From the NCBI GenBank assembly GCA_016648135.1, contig JADDOH010002614.1:1-64000 (forward strand): a stretch of DNA of 64,000 nt. The letters are read 5' to 3'. Made by a program: the position numbers and the translations under genes. Under the pieces are notes generated by a model. It made no database searches and had not been told where the DNA came from. It was given only the letters and a program-made list of their open reading frames with translations. Shown one piece after another: positions 1-9,834 of the stretch. Every line of letters starts with the position of its first letter. The stretch's first letter is position 1. The stretch is from Agrypnia vestita. Lineage: Eukaryota; Arthropoda; Insecta; Trichoptera; Phryganeidae.

Positions 1-812
1 ATATATTTTGAAGAAAATATGTAAATAATAGATACGTAGGTACATCTTGTGAAATTCCATTACAATCACAATAAGTATTTTAATAATAAGTACCATTACT
101 AAAATAAGTATTAGTGTATGTAAAAATTAATTATTGTTATATATGTCAATAAATAACTTTCCCTACCTTCCATCCTTCTATTTGTCGGACTTATTGATTT
201 ATAATTAGTTCTATTATTGCCTCTGAAGATGATGGTTGCGCCCATCGAAAGCGCTTATGCTTATATAACTCAAATTAATGGAATTAAACGTTGTGTAAGA
301 ATTATTGTATTGATAAGTATGAATCGTAATATTCTGTAACATAAATATTTAATTTCAAGTTTTTTTTAAATATATTTTTAGTAACAGTCATGTTTCGATG
401 TACTTACTCACTACATGCGTCTGGGACAAAGGCCTGGCCCTCCTATTGACATAGAGGACGGTCACTTTGTCCGTCAAATTAACGACAGGTGCGTCGACAG
501 ATTGCTGTGATTGAGACCACGAACCTCAATTTGACCATTAAAGGACCTCAGAAGCGATTGGTTGCTGATTTAAAATGAGTTGACAGGAATATACTGGCGG
601 CTGACAGGTTTAAGACTGAAAACAGTGGAGGAAAATAAGGGATGTCCGTATCCAAAACTGAATTAAATTAGAATGATGAAAAGACATCAAACCGTATTTT
701 TAGAGGTTAATTTATTCTTTAATTACATATTCACATTTAATTCATATTCAAATATTAAAGTATACTCCAGACCTGGGTTTGTGTAACATGTTTGTTATTA
801 AAATACAAATTA
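1..812. other. AT-rich flank, no gene
   Basis: Apart from the hammerhead-like motif at 219-256, no repeat shared with the rest of the window and no usable ORF was seen. A modestly GC-raised stretch at about 410-560 has no recognisable coding signal. Confidence 0.5.
219..256 (+). ncRNA. Hammerhead-ribozyme-like motif, degenerate
   Basis: The core CTGAAGA (223-229) is followed by a 5-bp stem II, GATGG/CCATC (231-235 with 242-246, loop TTGCGC), then GAAA (247-250) and the self-complementary AGCGCT. This matches the CUGANGA-stemII-GAAA layout of type I hammerheads of the kind reported in Penelope-like retroelements. Stem I is not supported by the flanks and no PLE ORF is seen beside it, so it is probably an isolated terminal-repeat relic. 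Confidence 0.4.
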
Positions 813-926
813 CTAGCTGTGCCCACGCGGCTTCACACGCGTAGATTTTTAGTACACTGTTTGGATCGTCATAGAACTTTCGCAGACCTTCTAGAACTTT
901 TAAGATATTTATCGAATGTACAGGAG

Positions 927-1174
927 CCTTCTAGACACACCGACACATTCCGCCACTCAGTTTAGGACCTTATAGAACTTTCGGGAATTTTCTAGAACCT
1001 TCTCCTTCCAGAACTTTCTAGAGCAGGTTTTTCCGGAACCTTCTAGACCCACCGACACAGTCCGCCACTCAGTTTAGGACCTTATAGAACTTTCGGGAAT
1101 TTTCTAGAACCTTCTCTTTCCAGAACTTTCTAGAGCAGGTTTTTCCGGAACCTTCTAGACTCACCGACACAGTC
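927..1174. repeat. 112-bp tandem repeat (2.2 copies) with heat-shock-element arrays
   Basis: Unit 1 spans 927-1038, unit 2 spans 1039-1150, and a partial third unit starts at 1151. Units 1 and 2 differ at only a few positions. Each full unit contains six consecutive alternating pentamers of nGAAn and nTTCn (AGAAC TTTCG GGAAT TTTCT AGAAC CTTCT), then another run CTTCC AGAAC TTTCT AGAGC. That is an extended heat-shock element, the binding site of HSF trimers. Similar but looser GAA/TTC alternation continues to the left (868-905). Confidence 0.8.
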
Positions 1175-1395
1175 GGCGCGCCTATTTTGAAACAATCTGA
1201 AGCATTTGCGGCTTTTCCATAACAAAACGATGTGCTAGAAAGCACATTTTCGTCACCCACTCCCACCCACGCATAGCCACCCCCACCAAACTTGCACATT
1301 TTCGATGTGACACCAAGGGCTATTCACCATCATAACCACCGGTGGGTGGTTGTGGCTGGTTGTGGAGAAAATTTGGCGGATAGGGAAACCCGTTT

Positions 1396-1421
1396 TTATA
1401 TATATATATATATATATATAT
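1396..1421. repeat. (TA)n microsatellite
   Basis: About 12 uninterrupted TA units lie near the presumed left end of the Helitron-like element, as read on its own strand. Confidence 0.85.
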
Positions 1422-1424
1422 TGA

Positions 1425-2700
1425 TTTTTAAAATGGTGGGAGGCTAGGGGTCTGAAATAGACTAAAATATAATGAGTCATATTGACCAGAATATTTCTAC
1501 AGAAATTATTATGCTAATTAATTTGATTTGTGCGAGTGTTGTATTTTTTTTACTTTAGATTTATTCTGAGAATTTTAATGTAATTGTATTATTTAACAAT
1601 ATACGCAATTATGTTTTAATAAATAATTTTTTTATAACTTTTCGTATCCTACAAAAATAACTTGTTATTAAAATCTGATCATTATATTACGTCTATACTT
1701 CTATTTATTATTTGAACATATAATTATATGTATATGGGAATCAATATCAATTTGTCCTGAAACAAATAATATATTTTTTATTGTGAAACAATCTCTTATT
1801 GTAACTTATCTGACACATTGAAATACTCCGTCTTCCTTTAAAATTAGAGAGTTTTCTCTCTTTTTTATGAAGCGTGCACGGAGTACAAATAATAAAATGA
1901 ATAATTGACATTATTTTCAATGCCTTGAGTTTATCAACTTTAACCAACCGGAAATACTTTTTTATCATTTTCAGAGTTAATCAGAGTTTTTTTTATCCCT
2001 TTTATAAGGAAATTGGTATATTTTTAAACCGGTTGCTTTTATACATAAACTGTAATAAAAAAGAATAAATTATAAATTTGTTTTAAATGACTAACCACAA
2101 TGTTGGCACACTGAATATTAAAATATTTATTTTTATATTGGTTCAATTATTTAAATTCGTAACTCTACGGAATTATTCGTTGGGCGTAATGAGAATAGAT
2201 TATTGATATTAATATAAAAATATGTAAAATGTGATGTTTTTTGCGAGATTTGTGTTTATTTTTAACATTCATACTATTTTAAAATCGAATATCATGAACA
2301 ACAAAAAGAAACAAAAATTATATTTACTGCCTTGAATGACTTCACAATCTAATAATGATATTACGTAATTTACTAAAGTACTTTATTTTATTCAGAATTA
2401 CTTTGTGAAAGTTATTTCTATAGTTGGACATTATTTCTCTTGTCAATCGAAAACTTTTGACATATTAAGTATTTCTTGAAATATTATATAATATTATATT
2501 TATGAAGTATCTAAAAAACTTCATCAGCGTTAGTAGTCTCAAAAAGTATGTCTCAAAGAGTATGAAATGGTTCGAGGTAGCCATAGCGAGTATACATATA
2601 TATATATATATTATTATCTTATTATATTGTGTTGTATATTTTTTATTATTGAGTAAGAGGTATTTTCTAGAAAACCCGCGTATTGTAGTCTTGAGAAAGA
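1425..2700. other. AT-rich unique sequence
   Basis: Very AT-rich DNA with a short TA-rich run at about 2596-2612. No repeat match within the window and no credible coding sequence was seen. Confidence 0.5.
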
Positions 2701-2712
2701 CTGTTATATTGT

Positions 2713-2755
2713 ACCCAACGTTTCGGACAGATAGCACTGGCCATTTTCAAAGGGA
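2713..2755 (-). ncRNA. Hammerhead-like motif 3' of a PLE relic
   Basis: On the minus strand a degenerate core (TTGAAAA in place of CUGANGA) is followed by an imperfect stem II (GGCCAG/CTGTCC, 5 of 6 pairs) and then GAAACGTT. It lies about 100 bp past the stop of the PLE endonuclease relic on the same strand, where a PLE terminal repeat with a hammerhead is expected. Confidence 0.45.
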
Positions 2756-2849
2756 TTTTGTGCCTTGTATTTCGAGTTCTGTTTTGAATTGATGGCAAGC
2801 ACACCCGTTCACTCCAGAAGTCGAGATCCAAGTGAAGCCTAATGCGAGG

Positions 2850-3460
2850 CTAATTGCTGAATTTACTTTGTGATCTGGTAATTCTTCTATTATTGTTGGA
2901 AATTCCGTTATCGTTAGTTATATTAATATGGTCATTTACTGCGTCTGTACTTGGAATCGGGTTATTAGGGGCTGATTTTGAAATGATTTTACAGTCATTA
3001 AGAATGGATTTCCAAGTGTAAGGAATTCGGATCGCGTTGTCGCGGCAATTCATGTTATTTTTATTTTTATGTATTTCTATTGCTTCCCTATATATTCTGC
3101 ATGTTTCGTTATTAATATTTGCGATGGTTGAGACATTATTAAAATCTATTTTATGTCCTTCCGTAAGGACATGATGAACTAAGGATGAGGTGAGTTTTTT
3201 ATTTTTAACATCTACTTTATACTCAGACACGCGGCAGGATATTTTTCTATTAGACCAACCGATATCTTATCATATAACACTTATCACAGTTCGCGCAAGG
3301 TATTTGATAAACGCCGTGAGATTCTAAAGGAATGTTGTCTTTGGGGCTTCTTAGCAATGAATTTATTTTATTATTTGTTCGGAAAATTGTTTTAATATTG
3401 TTTTTGCGTAATAAGCGGCTGATTTTATCGGTGGTGCCTTATAAAAGGTTACCAACAGCC
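2850..3460 (-). pseudogene. Penelope-like element: RT tail plus GIY-YIG endonuclease, broken
   Basis: The intact part (3230 down to 2850, 126 codons) has the conserved PLE C-terminal layout: a His in HHVLTEGHKIDF, an Arg/Glu pair in YREAIEIHK, an Asn in NMNCRDN and a Trp in YTWKSIL, as in the distal half of PLE GIY-YIG domains. Reading further upstream on the minus strand (higher coordinates) gives GVYQIPCANCDKCY at about 3317-3275, which is the GVY and CxxC part of the nuclease core. Before that come SLLRSPKDNIPLESH and TTDKISRLLRKNNIKTIF, typical of the linker between RT and endonuclease. An in-frame stop lies upstream of TTDKIS, and one frameshift at about 3265-3275 separates the CxxC segment from NRKISCRVSEYKV. 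The RT domain itself is missing, so this is a 5'-truncated dead copy. A degenerate hammerhead-like motif follows at 2713-2755. Confidence 0.8.
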
Positions 3461-3486
3461 CTTGTGTGCAACGGATACTATAATAT

Positions 3487-3553
3487 AGGAAGGCGATCGG
3501 CATGGAGGCAGTTATACGGATAATATAACTGCCTCCATGCCGATCGCCTTCCT
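3487..3553. repeat. Perfect 30-bp inverted repeat with 7-base loop
   Basis: Arms 3487-3516 and 3524-3553 are perfectly complementary (30 of 30) around CGGATAA. The right arm begins a dispersed repeat that recurs at 4277. The palindrome sits just upstream, on the minus strand, of the PLE relic. Confidence 0.9.
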
Positions 3554-3680
3554 GAAATATTAAATATAATATATTCCTATTTTAAATTCCACTCTGCCTG
3601 ATTTCAGTTTATTTGGAACAACTAGTGAAGATCAATTCGACAAGAGTTGAATTTAGAATTTCGTTTGTCGAAAATTCCAA
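3524..3680. repeat. Dispersed repeat, copy 1
   Basis: Shares an ordered series of blocks with 4277-4425: an AACTGcCTCCAT start, TTCCTGAAAyATTAAATATA, TTCCTATTTT, ATTCCACTC, GATCAATTC, and a closing AGAGTTGAATTTAGAATTTC block followed by GTTTGTCGAAAA. Class unknown. Confidence 0.7.
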
Positions 3681-4276
3681 AAATTTAATAATGTCACGTG
3701 TCGTGGCTGCGGTAGGAATTAATGAAAAGGCTAGAAATTTATTACGGATTATTTATTTACTGATAATCTAGTACAAAATCGTTAAAAACAACTAAATTTA
3801 ACGCTTTTATTTAAATTAAACTGTTTCTTAATTTATTACTTGCAAATTTAAACGTTATTATCGCTTTAACACTTTATTTACATTCACTAGAACATTCAAT
3901 CTAGTTTCCGCACCTTTTATTCGCTTCGGTTTAATTCGCTATGTAAGAACTCGAATCATCGCTTGGTTGACCACCCTGGCCTCCGCAGCTCGCGGCTGTC
4001 TTCGCTTTTTTTCGCTGTCAAGCGCGTTAAAACAACAACTACTTTACTCCCGCGCGCGTCTTATTTATATCTGGCCAATGCTGGTAACGAACCTTCTAGG
4101 CGTTCCCAGTGTTAAGAATTCACGTGACTTCTAAATTCTGGTAGAATGTTTCAGACGCTTCCCGAAAGCAGTAAAATATTGTAGACCGTTCTCGATTCTT
4201 AGATAGTGTAGTGATTATTTCAAACAACTTCCAGTTGACAGAATTCTTTTTAGCTTCGTTATAATTAATTTTAATA
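3681..4276. other. Unique sequence between repeat copies
   Basis: No ORF of note. The part at 3960-4130 is moderately GC-raised and includes CCCGCGCGCG. Scattered GAA/TTC alternation at 4088-4180 resembles a decayed version of the array at 927-1174, but too weakly to call. Confidence 0.4.
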
Positions 4277-4425
4277 CAACTGTCTCCATATCAATCGTCT
4301 TCCTGAAACATTAAATATATTCCTATTTTCAATTCCACTCTTCCTGGTTAGATCAATTCCGCCATCCGCTCTTTCTTTTCAAAGAGTTGAATTTAGAATT
4401 TCGTTTGTCGAAAATACGAACAAAG
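4277..4425. repeat. Dispersed repeat, copy 2
   Basis: Second copy of the 3524-3680 repeat, same orientation, starting 753 bp downstream. It lacks the palindromic left arm seen in copy 1. Confidence 0.7.
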
Positions 4426-4607
4426 AAAAATATTTGGTATCGCACGTTACCTGTATCCCAGGTAGAATTGAGTTAAAAAGAATAAGTGAAAAGAGACATT
4501 ATTCTTCTTCACGTTTATGAATTTGCTGTCATTTGATGACACAAACTGTCAATCATCTGAATATTTTCTGCCGCGCCGCTCCGTGAAATGCTTGGAAACT
4601 TATAACC

Positions 4608-4775
4608 AAAACTACAACAAATAAACAAACGGGAGACGGAATTTTAAACGAGTTTCAGGAAAATTTCTAGAAAAATTTCGATGAAATTCGTAAAATTTTG
4701 GAACTGACGATACCTTTCTAGATTAATTCAAACATAATATAAGTAAGTTCTTGAAATAATTAAACTGAATAACTT
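4608..4775. repeat. Direct repeat flanking an R1 copy, left unit
   Basis: Contains the series CTACAACAAATAAACAAACG, GAGTTTCAGGAAAATTTC, GATGAAATTCGTAAAATTTT, then AATATAAGTAAGT. The same series is repeated at 5098-5235 on the other side of the R1 copy, with a third partial unit at about 5270-5375. Confidence 0.75.
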
Positions 4776-5092
4776 TTTATTCCCTTTCGTAGCGTCTGCG
4801 GTTTTTTGTCCGCCGGAAAAACTTTGGATCGATTTTTAACCCTTTTTCCGTGATCCAATCGAGCTGAAACTTTGCAGGCAGACTCGTGGCCACGATAAAA
4901 TGATCTAACAAATTTTTGTTTTGAAAAATTTAATAATTATAATAGAATTTTGGATTTTTCGAAATTTTAATGTTTTTTTCAAATTGGAATCAATACAAAT
5001 GAGTAACGAGCCCGACGCGTGCAGTAGGCACAAAACATGATTCAATGAGAAAGGGGGTATAATAAAAAATTGTTTTTTATGGGTTAGTTTTT
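4776..5092 (-). repeat. Family R1 copy a (minus)
   Basis: R1 is an anonymous family with five copies in this window. On its own plus strand it starts with AACCCATAAAAA, has a pyrimidine-rich ACTCCCTTTCT block, a central part encoding by chance SARLDHGKRVKNRSK in one frame, and ends near CGCCACGAGTTAA followed by AAGGGAGTAA. The 5' CTCCCTTT and 3' AAAGGGAG are inverted, which suggests a degenerate TIR. This copy reads on the minus strand and lacks the GC-rich internal block of copies c and e. It is bracketed by the direct repeats at 4608 and 5098. Confidence 0.75.
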
Positions 5093-5097
5093 TTACA

Positions 5098-5375
5098 ATA
5101 AACTACAACAAATAAACAAACGTGAGTTGGAATTTTAAAAGAGTTTCAGGAAAATTTCGATGAAATTCGTAAAATTTTGGGACTGAAAGTATCTTTCTTG
5201 ATTATTTCAAACAATATAAGTAGGTACTTTAAAGAATTATTTTGAATCTCCTTTTTTAATAACTTACAATATTAAAATTTTGAAATTGAAAATATCTTTC
5301 TTGATTAATTCAAACATCATATAAGTAAGTACTTGAAATAATTAAACTGGATCTCCTTTTTTTATTTAATTATTT
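5098..5375. repeat. Direct repeat flanking an R1 copy, right units
   Basis: Second unit at 5098-5235 and a shorter third unit at about 5270-5375 of the repeat described at 4608-4775; the sequence TCTTTCTTGATTA recurs in both. Either the R1 copy inserted into a tandem array, or repeat and R1 were duplicated together. Confidence 0.65.
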
Positions 5376-5626
5376 ATATCTGTTTTGTTACATAATTATT
5401 CTTAAAATAGTGCAAAACTCAGTAAATGCATACTGATACTCGGGGACGTGCCCTAGGACAAGTTATTCATTTCATTTATCTACCATTAAACTTCTCCATA
5501 CTGTCGCGCTCAAAAGAAATAATGAATCCTTCTTCTTCAAATGTAGAAAATTTATTTTGTGGTAACATAATTATAATTGATATAAATTAACTTTGTTAAA
5601 ACCACTTATTTATTGAAAAAATTCAA

Positions 5627-5657
5627 CATGTTTCGAAGCCAATGGCTTCTTCGTCAG
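5627..5657 (-). ncRNA. Hammerhead-type ribozyme motif, left arm
   Basis: Minus strand: CTGACGA (rc of 5651-5657), one extra A, perfect 6-bp stem II GAAGCC/GGCTTC with loop ATT, GAAA, then the self-complementary ACATGT, which could form a short stem III in a dimer. Stem I pairing by the flanks is poor, so activity is doubtful. Confidence 0.5.
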
Positions 5658-5733
5658 GATAAAAGAAATAATATTTAAAAATCGAAGTATAGATCAAAAT
5701 ATTAAATGGAAAATGTTAATATAAAGTACCTAA

Positions 5734-5976
5734 TTAACATGAAAATAAATTTAAAAGATAACTATTTGCAAAAAGGACCTGATTATTTATAATATTATAT
5801 TTACTATTTACACTTTTTCTTATTTCCAAAATTTCTAATTTATCAAATTGTGATTCTGTATAATTTGTATGTAAAATTTGTAAACCCTTATTAATATCAA
5901 AAGAATGATCCATAACCAAAAGATGGTTAGAAAATTCAGAATAATTATCACTATTTAAACACCTTAAGTTATTCAA
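5734..5976 (-). pseudogene. PLE GIY-YIG domain C-terminal fragment
   Basis: 80 codons. The series FSNHLLVMDHSFDINKGLQI, then ILHTNYTESQFDKLEILEI and NQVLFANSYLLNLF, matches the distal half of GIY-YIG domains in a second PLE type: a His near HLL, a Glu in LEILEIRK and an Asn in IINNQ. The catalytic GIY and YIG parts and the RT are absent. It lies between the two inverted hammerhead repeats and reads toward the left one. A related fragment is at 40205-40410. Confidence 0.65.
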
Positions 5977-6008
5977 AAATACTATTTTTAAATATTATTT
6001 TTGTTATC

Positions 6009-6035
6009 CTGACGATGAAGCCATTGGCTTCGAAA
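6009..6035 (+). ncRNA. Hammerhead-type ribozyme motif, right arm
   Basis: Plus strand: CTGACGA (6009-6015), T, stem II GAAGCC (6017-6022), loop ATT, GGCTTC (6026-6031), GAAA (6032-6035), then CATGT. It differs from the left-arm copy only at the base after the core. Confidence 0.5.
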
Positions 6036-6351
6036 CATGTTGAATTTTTTCAATAAATAAGTGGTTTTAACAAAGTTAATTTATATCAATTATAATAATG
6101 AATCATTTTAAAAGTTTAGAAGTTAAAAGAAATTTAAACCCTGAGTTTAAACTTATTTGTTAATCACTATTAATTTCATTACCTCTTCTCCTCTATTCTA
6201 AATATTCCCGTTACAACCACCTTCAGACCAGTAGCTTCCCGTTCATTTTGTCTGTTAATTAAATAATTAATTTACTAAATGGGTTTGTATCAATTTGTGA
6301 ATGGTAATTTCTTTGCTAGAATAAGTAATGGATAGTTAGTATGCGCCCGTC

Positions 6352-6378
6352 CTGACGAAGATGCATTGGTATCGAAAC
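6352..6378 (+). ncRNA. Hammerhead-like motif, third copy
   Basis: CTGACGA (6352-6358), A, stem II GATGC/GTATC (one G-T pair, loop ATTG), GAAA (6374-6377). The AT-rich tail with TAATTATGT and ACCACAAAAT follows at 6430-6460, tying it to the PLE family at 5571-6095. Confidence 0.45.
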
Positions 6379-6696
6379 CAGTAGACGTAGTCACTCCAAG
6401 TGGTCAATACAAAGTTCTTTAAATAATTAATAATTATGTCCAACCACAAAATTATCAATAACCTATTTGTATTACGATCTAATCACTGAAAACATTTGTT
6501 TTATATGTGAATGTAGTAAGTTTAATACATTTCTTGTCCATGAAAGATTCTGATACTCTTGAAACTTGAGTAATTAAAATGAAATTATATTTTAATGATG
6601 TAATTTACATTTTTTTATTGAATTCAATAAGTATCGTGAATAATCTCTTCAACATTTACGCTTAATCCATTAATAATACAGATAAAGTATTGTAGG

Positions 6697-7125
6697 TGAA
6701 AGTAAAAAAACTAACCCATAAAAATGAAGTTTTTATTATATTCCCTTTCTCATTTGTGGGAACTGGCTTGGCGCTTAACCTACGCGTTGGGCTTCGGTCG
6801 GGCGACGCTACGAATGGGAGTATTAAAAAATTACCAAAAATCCAAAATTATACTATAATCTGGTTTAGTGTCTACCGGATGCCGATGTATTTTTCATACA
6901 ACTTACTCAATTGTGTGAAAAAACCATTAAAAATTTCTAAAAATCCAAAATTTTACTATAATTATTATTTTTTCAACAAAAATTTGACAGATCTTCTTGA
7001 TTGTCGCCAAGAGTCTGCTTGCAAAGTTTCAGCTCGATTGGATCACGGCAAAAGGGTTAAAAATCGATCCAAGGTTTTTTCGTCAAGCAAGCAGACGCCA
7101 CGAGTTAAAAGAAAGGAAGTAAAAA
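6697..7125 (+). repeat. Family R1 copy b (plus)
   Basis: Begins with AACCCATAAAAATGAAG and ends with GACGCCACGAGTTAAAAGAAAGGAAGTAAAAA. The 145-codon open frame across it is a passenger of the repeat: the same residues (SARLDHGKRVKNRSKVF) appear in copies c and e with breaks on either side, so it is not treated as a gene. Confidence 0.75.
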
Positions 7126-7600
7126 AGACGTAGAAATGAAACACTAGCCAACCAAACCAGATAAATGACTTCTTATGTACGCGAACAGAATACCAAACAT
7201 AAAGCGATTAAAAAAAAAAAAATTTAAAACGAACCTCAGACCATCCCTGTTCAGTCATCGCAAATTATGATGACTAATCTTAATGCGCCAACTCGCGTAA
7301 TACCGGGACCACAAATTTGACGATGTATTTAAAAAAATAGTCGCACAAAATCTTCACACAGGCTCTTAAAAAATATGATTAATGACGTCATAACTCACAA
7401 ACGAAAACAGCCCCCTTAAATATGAAATATTTTATATGAGATTTTCTTTATTATTTTCCAAGATATCAATCACAATTTATTTATTATTGCATTATAATTT
7501 TTATTACGTCAATTAAACGTAATGTATTCGAGATTCAATATAAAATAGTAAAGCTGAAAATATTTTTGTAAATAGTATAAAATAGGTTTATGTCGGTACA
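7126..7600. other. AT-rich, no feature seen
   Basis: No repeat match and no coding signal; includes a 13-base A run at about 7211-7223. Confidence 0.5.
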
Positions 7601-7602
7601 TT

Positions 7603-7855
7603 ACTAGCCGTAACCAGTCAAAAATGACGGAACATTAGTTCGCGTCTTTGCTTAGTCCTAGTACGTATTAATAGTATATTTTTGGCGATGAACGGAGAGG
7701 CAGCCGTAGCAACAGTTTGCAGGCCCGGTGTTCAAGCCCCATCTCCTGCAGTTTAATTTTTTAGCCGCGAATTCGAACAAAATTACGGACGTTACATGAA
7801 GTTACGGGGATAGACAGACACACGGAAGGACGGACAGAAGGACAAAATGTTCATA
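7603..7855 (+). mobile_element. SINE-C, tRNA-like (plus)
   Basis: A tRNA-like central part has a box-A-like TAGCAACAGTTTG and a box-B-like GTGTTCAAGCCCC (about 7704-7741), followed by ATCTCCTGCAGTTTAATTTTTTAG, GAATTCGAACAAA and a polypurine tail with repeated GGACAGA. The minus-strand copy at 51175-51470 matches over the whole length, and a 5' fragment lies at 25542-25580. RNA polymerase III promoter function is inferred from the boxes only. Confidence 0.6.
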
Positions 7856-7957
7856 AAATATACATTAACTTATTCATTCATGCTCTTATGTATCATACTC
7901 CTGTCCCCAAACACAAGTATTACATTACTGGGGACAGTTAAACATTAACGTATATTA

Positions 7958-8130
7958 TAGATGTCTCACAGAGACGAAACTGTAGTTTTTTATGGGAAAG
8001 TAGGTATAGAAGTCTTTTGGGTGTACATAGGACTTATGACCTATCGTATGTTTGGCTTAGGTGATCACTTTATACAATGTAACATTCGCCATTTCAAAAT
8101 ACAGTTAAATATGTTTTTAAAAAATGTAAT
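7958..8130 (+). repeat. Family R2 copy a
   Basis: R2 is a seven-copy anonymous family marked by GTCTCACAGAGACGAAGC, AAACGTGTATGGAAGTCT, GGCCCAGGGCTTA, TGGCTTAAGTGATCACT and GCAACGTTCACCAATT. This copy is diverged and has lost the middle of the CCCAGGGC block. Confidence 0.65.
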
Positions 8131-8486
8131 ATTCAATGTAAAATGCATGTAATATTTTTATATTCAATAAAAAAATTTCAATATTAAAAAAAAGATAAAG
8201 ATACTCGATTTAAAATCGCTATATCTCCGCAACTAAAAACTGTACGTGAATATAACCATTACCATTTTAAAGGGTGAGGCGTAGAATTACAACTATAAGT
8301 ATAGTGTTGCCTCTCTCAATGCACATCACCTCAATGTTGTCTAGGCGCTACACTCTTTTCTCTGCAGACATTACACTTACTTTTAATTCTGAGGATGCAT
8401 TAATCACCTTGTTTTATACTTCACTAATCTGGACTAATCTGGATGACCACAAAAAAAGAATAACCACAGCGGTGACTTCAGTAAAA

Positions 8487-8996
8487 AAAAGTAACCCATA
8501 AAAACCAAGTTTTTAATACACTCCCTTTCTTTGTAAAATATAATAACAATTAAAGACGAATTAAAACATATAACATAACACTAAACTTACAGTAATTTAA
8601 TATATTTCTAAAATGTCAAATGTTTTGAGCTTTGATAAGACACTTATGCTTTGTGTAGTGAAGGACCTATTATGTATACCGACGCAGTAATTCAAATTTA
8701 GAAAATATTCCGCGACGTTATCGGGCCGCCGTTGCTGGTAATCAAACTTTTGTATTGATTCCAATTTGAAAAAATTATTAAAAATTTGAAAAATTCAAAG
8801 TTTTACTATAATTATAATAATTTTTTGACGAATGTTTGATAGATCTTCTTGATCGTTACCAAGAGTCTTCTTGCAAAGTTTCAGCTCGATTGGATCACAG
8901 AAAAAGGGTCAAAAATCGATCCAAAGTTTTTTCGACGACAAGCCGGCAAGCAAGCAAGCAGACGCCACGAGTTAATGTAAAAGGAGTAAAAAGACA
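8487..8996 (+). repeat. Family R1 copy c, long form
   Basis: Starts AAGTAACCCATAAAAACCAAG and ends GACGCCACGAGTTAATG followed by AAGGAGTAAAAA. It carries an internal block with TTCCGCGACGTTATCGGGCC that is missing from copies a, b and d. Nearly collinear with copy e at 54297-54802 over about 500 bp. Confidence 0.8.
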
Positions 8997-8999
8997 CTT

Positions 9000-9378
9000 C
9001 GAGAATTGTGAGAGTAATCGTGAAATATAAAAAAAATATTGATACAAATTATCTTTTGTTTGAACGCTTAAACTCAGAACATGTGCCGATTCTTACATGA
9101 TCGCATTACATCGATACATTATATAAATATATGCATATTGCTAGAACATGATGAAGATACTTGTAATTTGGGATATTGATTGAGTTTGAAATAAATATTC
9201 CATCCATTGATTTTTACGCATTTCTTACCAAGTTATTGTGTCATTATAATATTATTTGATAATATACAACAAGATATAACTCTGTAAAAATATGAACATA
9301 TTTGTACGCTAGAAAATGTATATTTTGTATCTAATTCGCATTCCGGACACAGCCTTCAATCTCTTCTACACTATCACA
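9000..9378. other. AT-rich, no feature seen
   Basis: No repeat match or coding signal. Confidence 0.45.
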
Positions 9379-9745
9379 TTAAGTGGGATTTTTGTCCTGA
9401 ATAATAAGACAACCCTCAAAAGAAAGTCGCAGCCAGTCAGCCTTTCGCCGGGCGGGGGATGAAACAGAATTGGGTCTTCCAATATTCTGTCCACGTGTGA
9501 AATGTTTATGCCCCAATGCGAAAGCCGGGTTGATTTTGATTAATTTGTATGCAATAGGTTCGCTTGCTTCTCGTATCACGTTCCACGGAGCTAAATTATC
9601 GGTGGCCACGGTAAAAACGGGTGAGGACCTGTCACTCCTCATTGTGGTCCGCGTCATCGCGCCGGACCTTTTTTAAGGCTTTTACGGCGATCGCAGAGGA
9701 GCCTCGTAAAACATGGAAGGCCTTCGTAAAAACACGGCCACGCAG
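9379..9745. other. GC-raised single-copy island 1
   Basis: Clearly richer in GC and CpG than its surroundings and not repeated in the window. Overlapping open frames occur on both strands (92 codons minus, 68 plus), as expected for GC-rich DNA with few stops; neither has a recognisable domain or splice context. Candidate conserved non-coding or regulatory DNA. Confidence 0.35.
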
Positions 9746-9834
9746 ATTTTATATGGAAGGGAGATACGAGTGGTGAAATTTATTTACGTTAGCGACAAAG
9801 CTTAGAAGAATGGTACTTTATTATTATTTTTTAA

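Larger units (their letters stand above)
813..1424 (-). mobile_element. Helitron-like element, 3' terminus on minus strand
   Basis: Read on the minus strand, the sequence ends in a GC-rich segment (GTGAAGCCGCGTGGGCACAG) followed by CTAG and a host T, the classic Helitron 3' end (short hairpin, CTRR, insertion at AT). The rest of the element lies to the right and holds the 112-bp tandem repeats at 927-1174. The 5' end is uncertain; a candidate TC start on the minus strand lies near 1424, just past the (TA)n run. No Rep/helicase ORF is present, so the element is non-autonomous. The terminus is well supported; the full span is a guess. Confidence 0.6.
5571..6095. mobile_element. PLE relic bounded by ~106-bp inverted hammerhead repeats
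   Basis: The left arm (5571-5676) and right arm (5990-6095) are inverted copies. Each contains, in its own reading direction, CTGACGA, a 6-bp stem II GAAGCC-ATT-GGCTTC, GAAA and CATGTTGAATT, then a shared AT-rich tail. Between them on the minus strand is the ORF fragment at 5734-5976. PLE copies with inverted pseudo-LTRs are known, so this is read as a short, 5'-truncated PLE. The tail of the unit (TTATAATTATGTnACCACAAAAT) recurs at 6430-6460 and 43740-43765. Confidence 0.75.

Noticed and set aside
4088..4180. Second heat-shock-element array
   Set aside because: GAA and TTC triplets are present but not in regular five-base phase.
6696..7133. 145-codon plus-strand ORF
   Set aside because: Lies wholly in repeat family R1; the same residues recur in broken form in other copies, so it is repeat sequence, not a gene.
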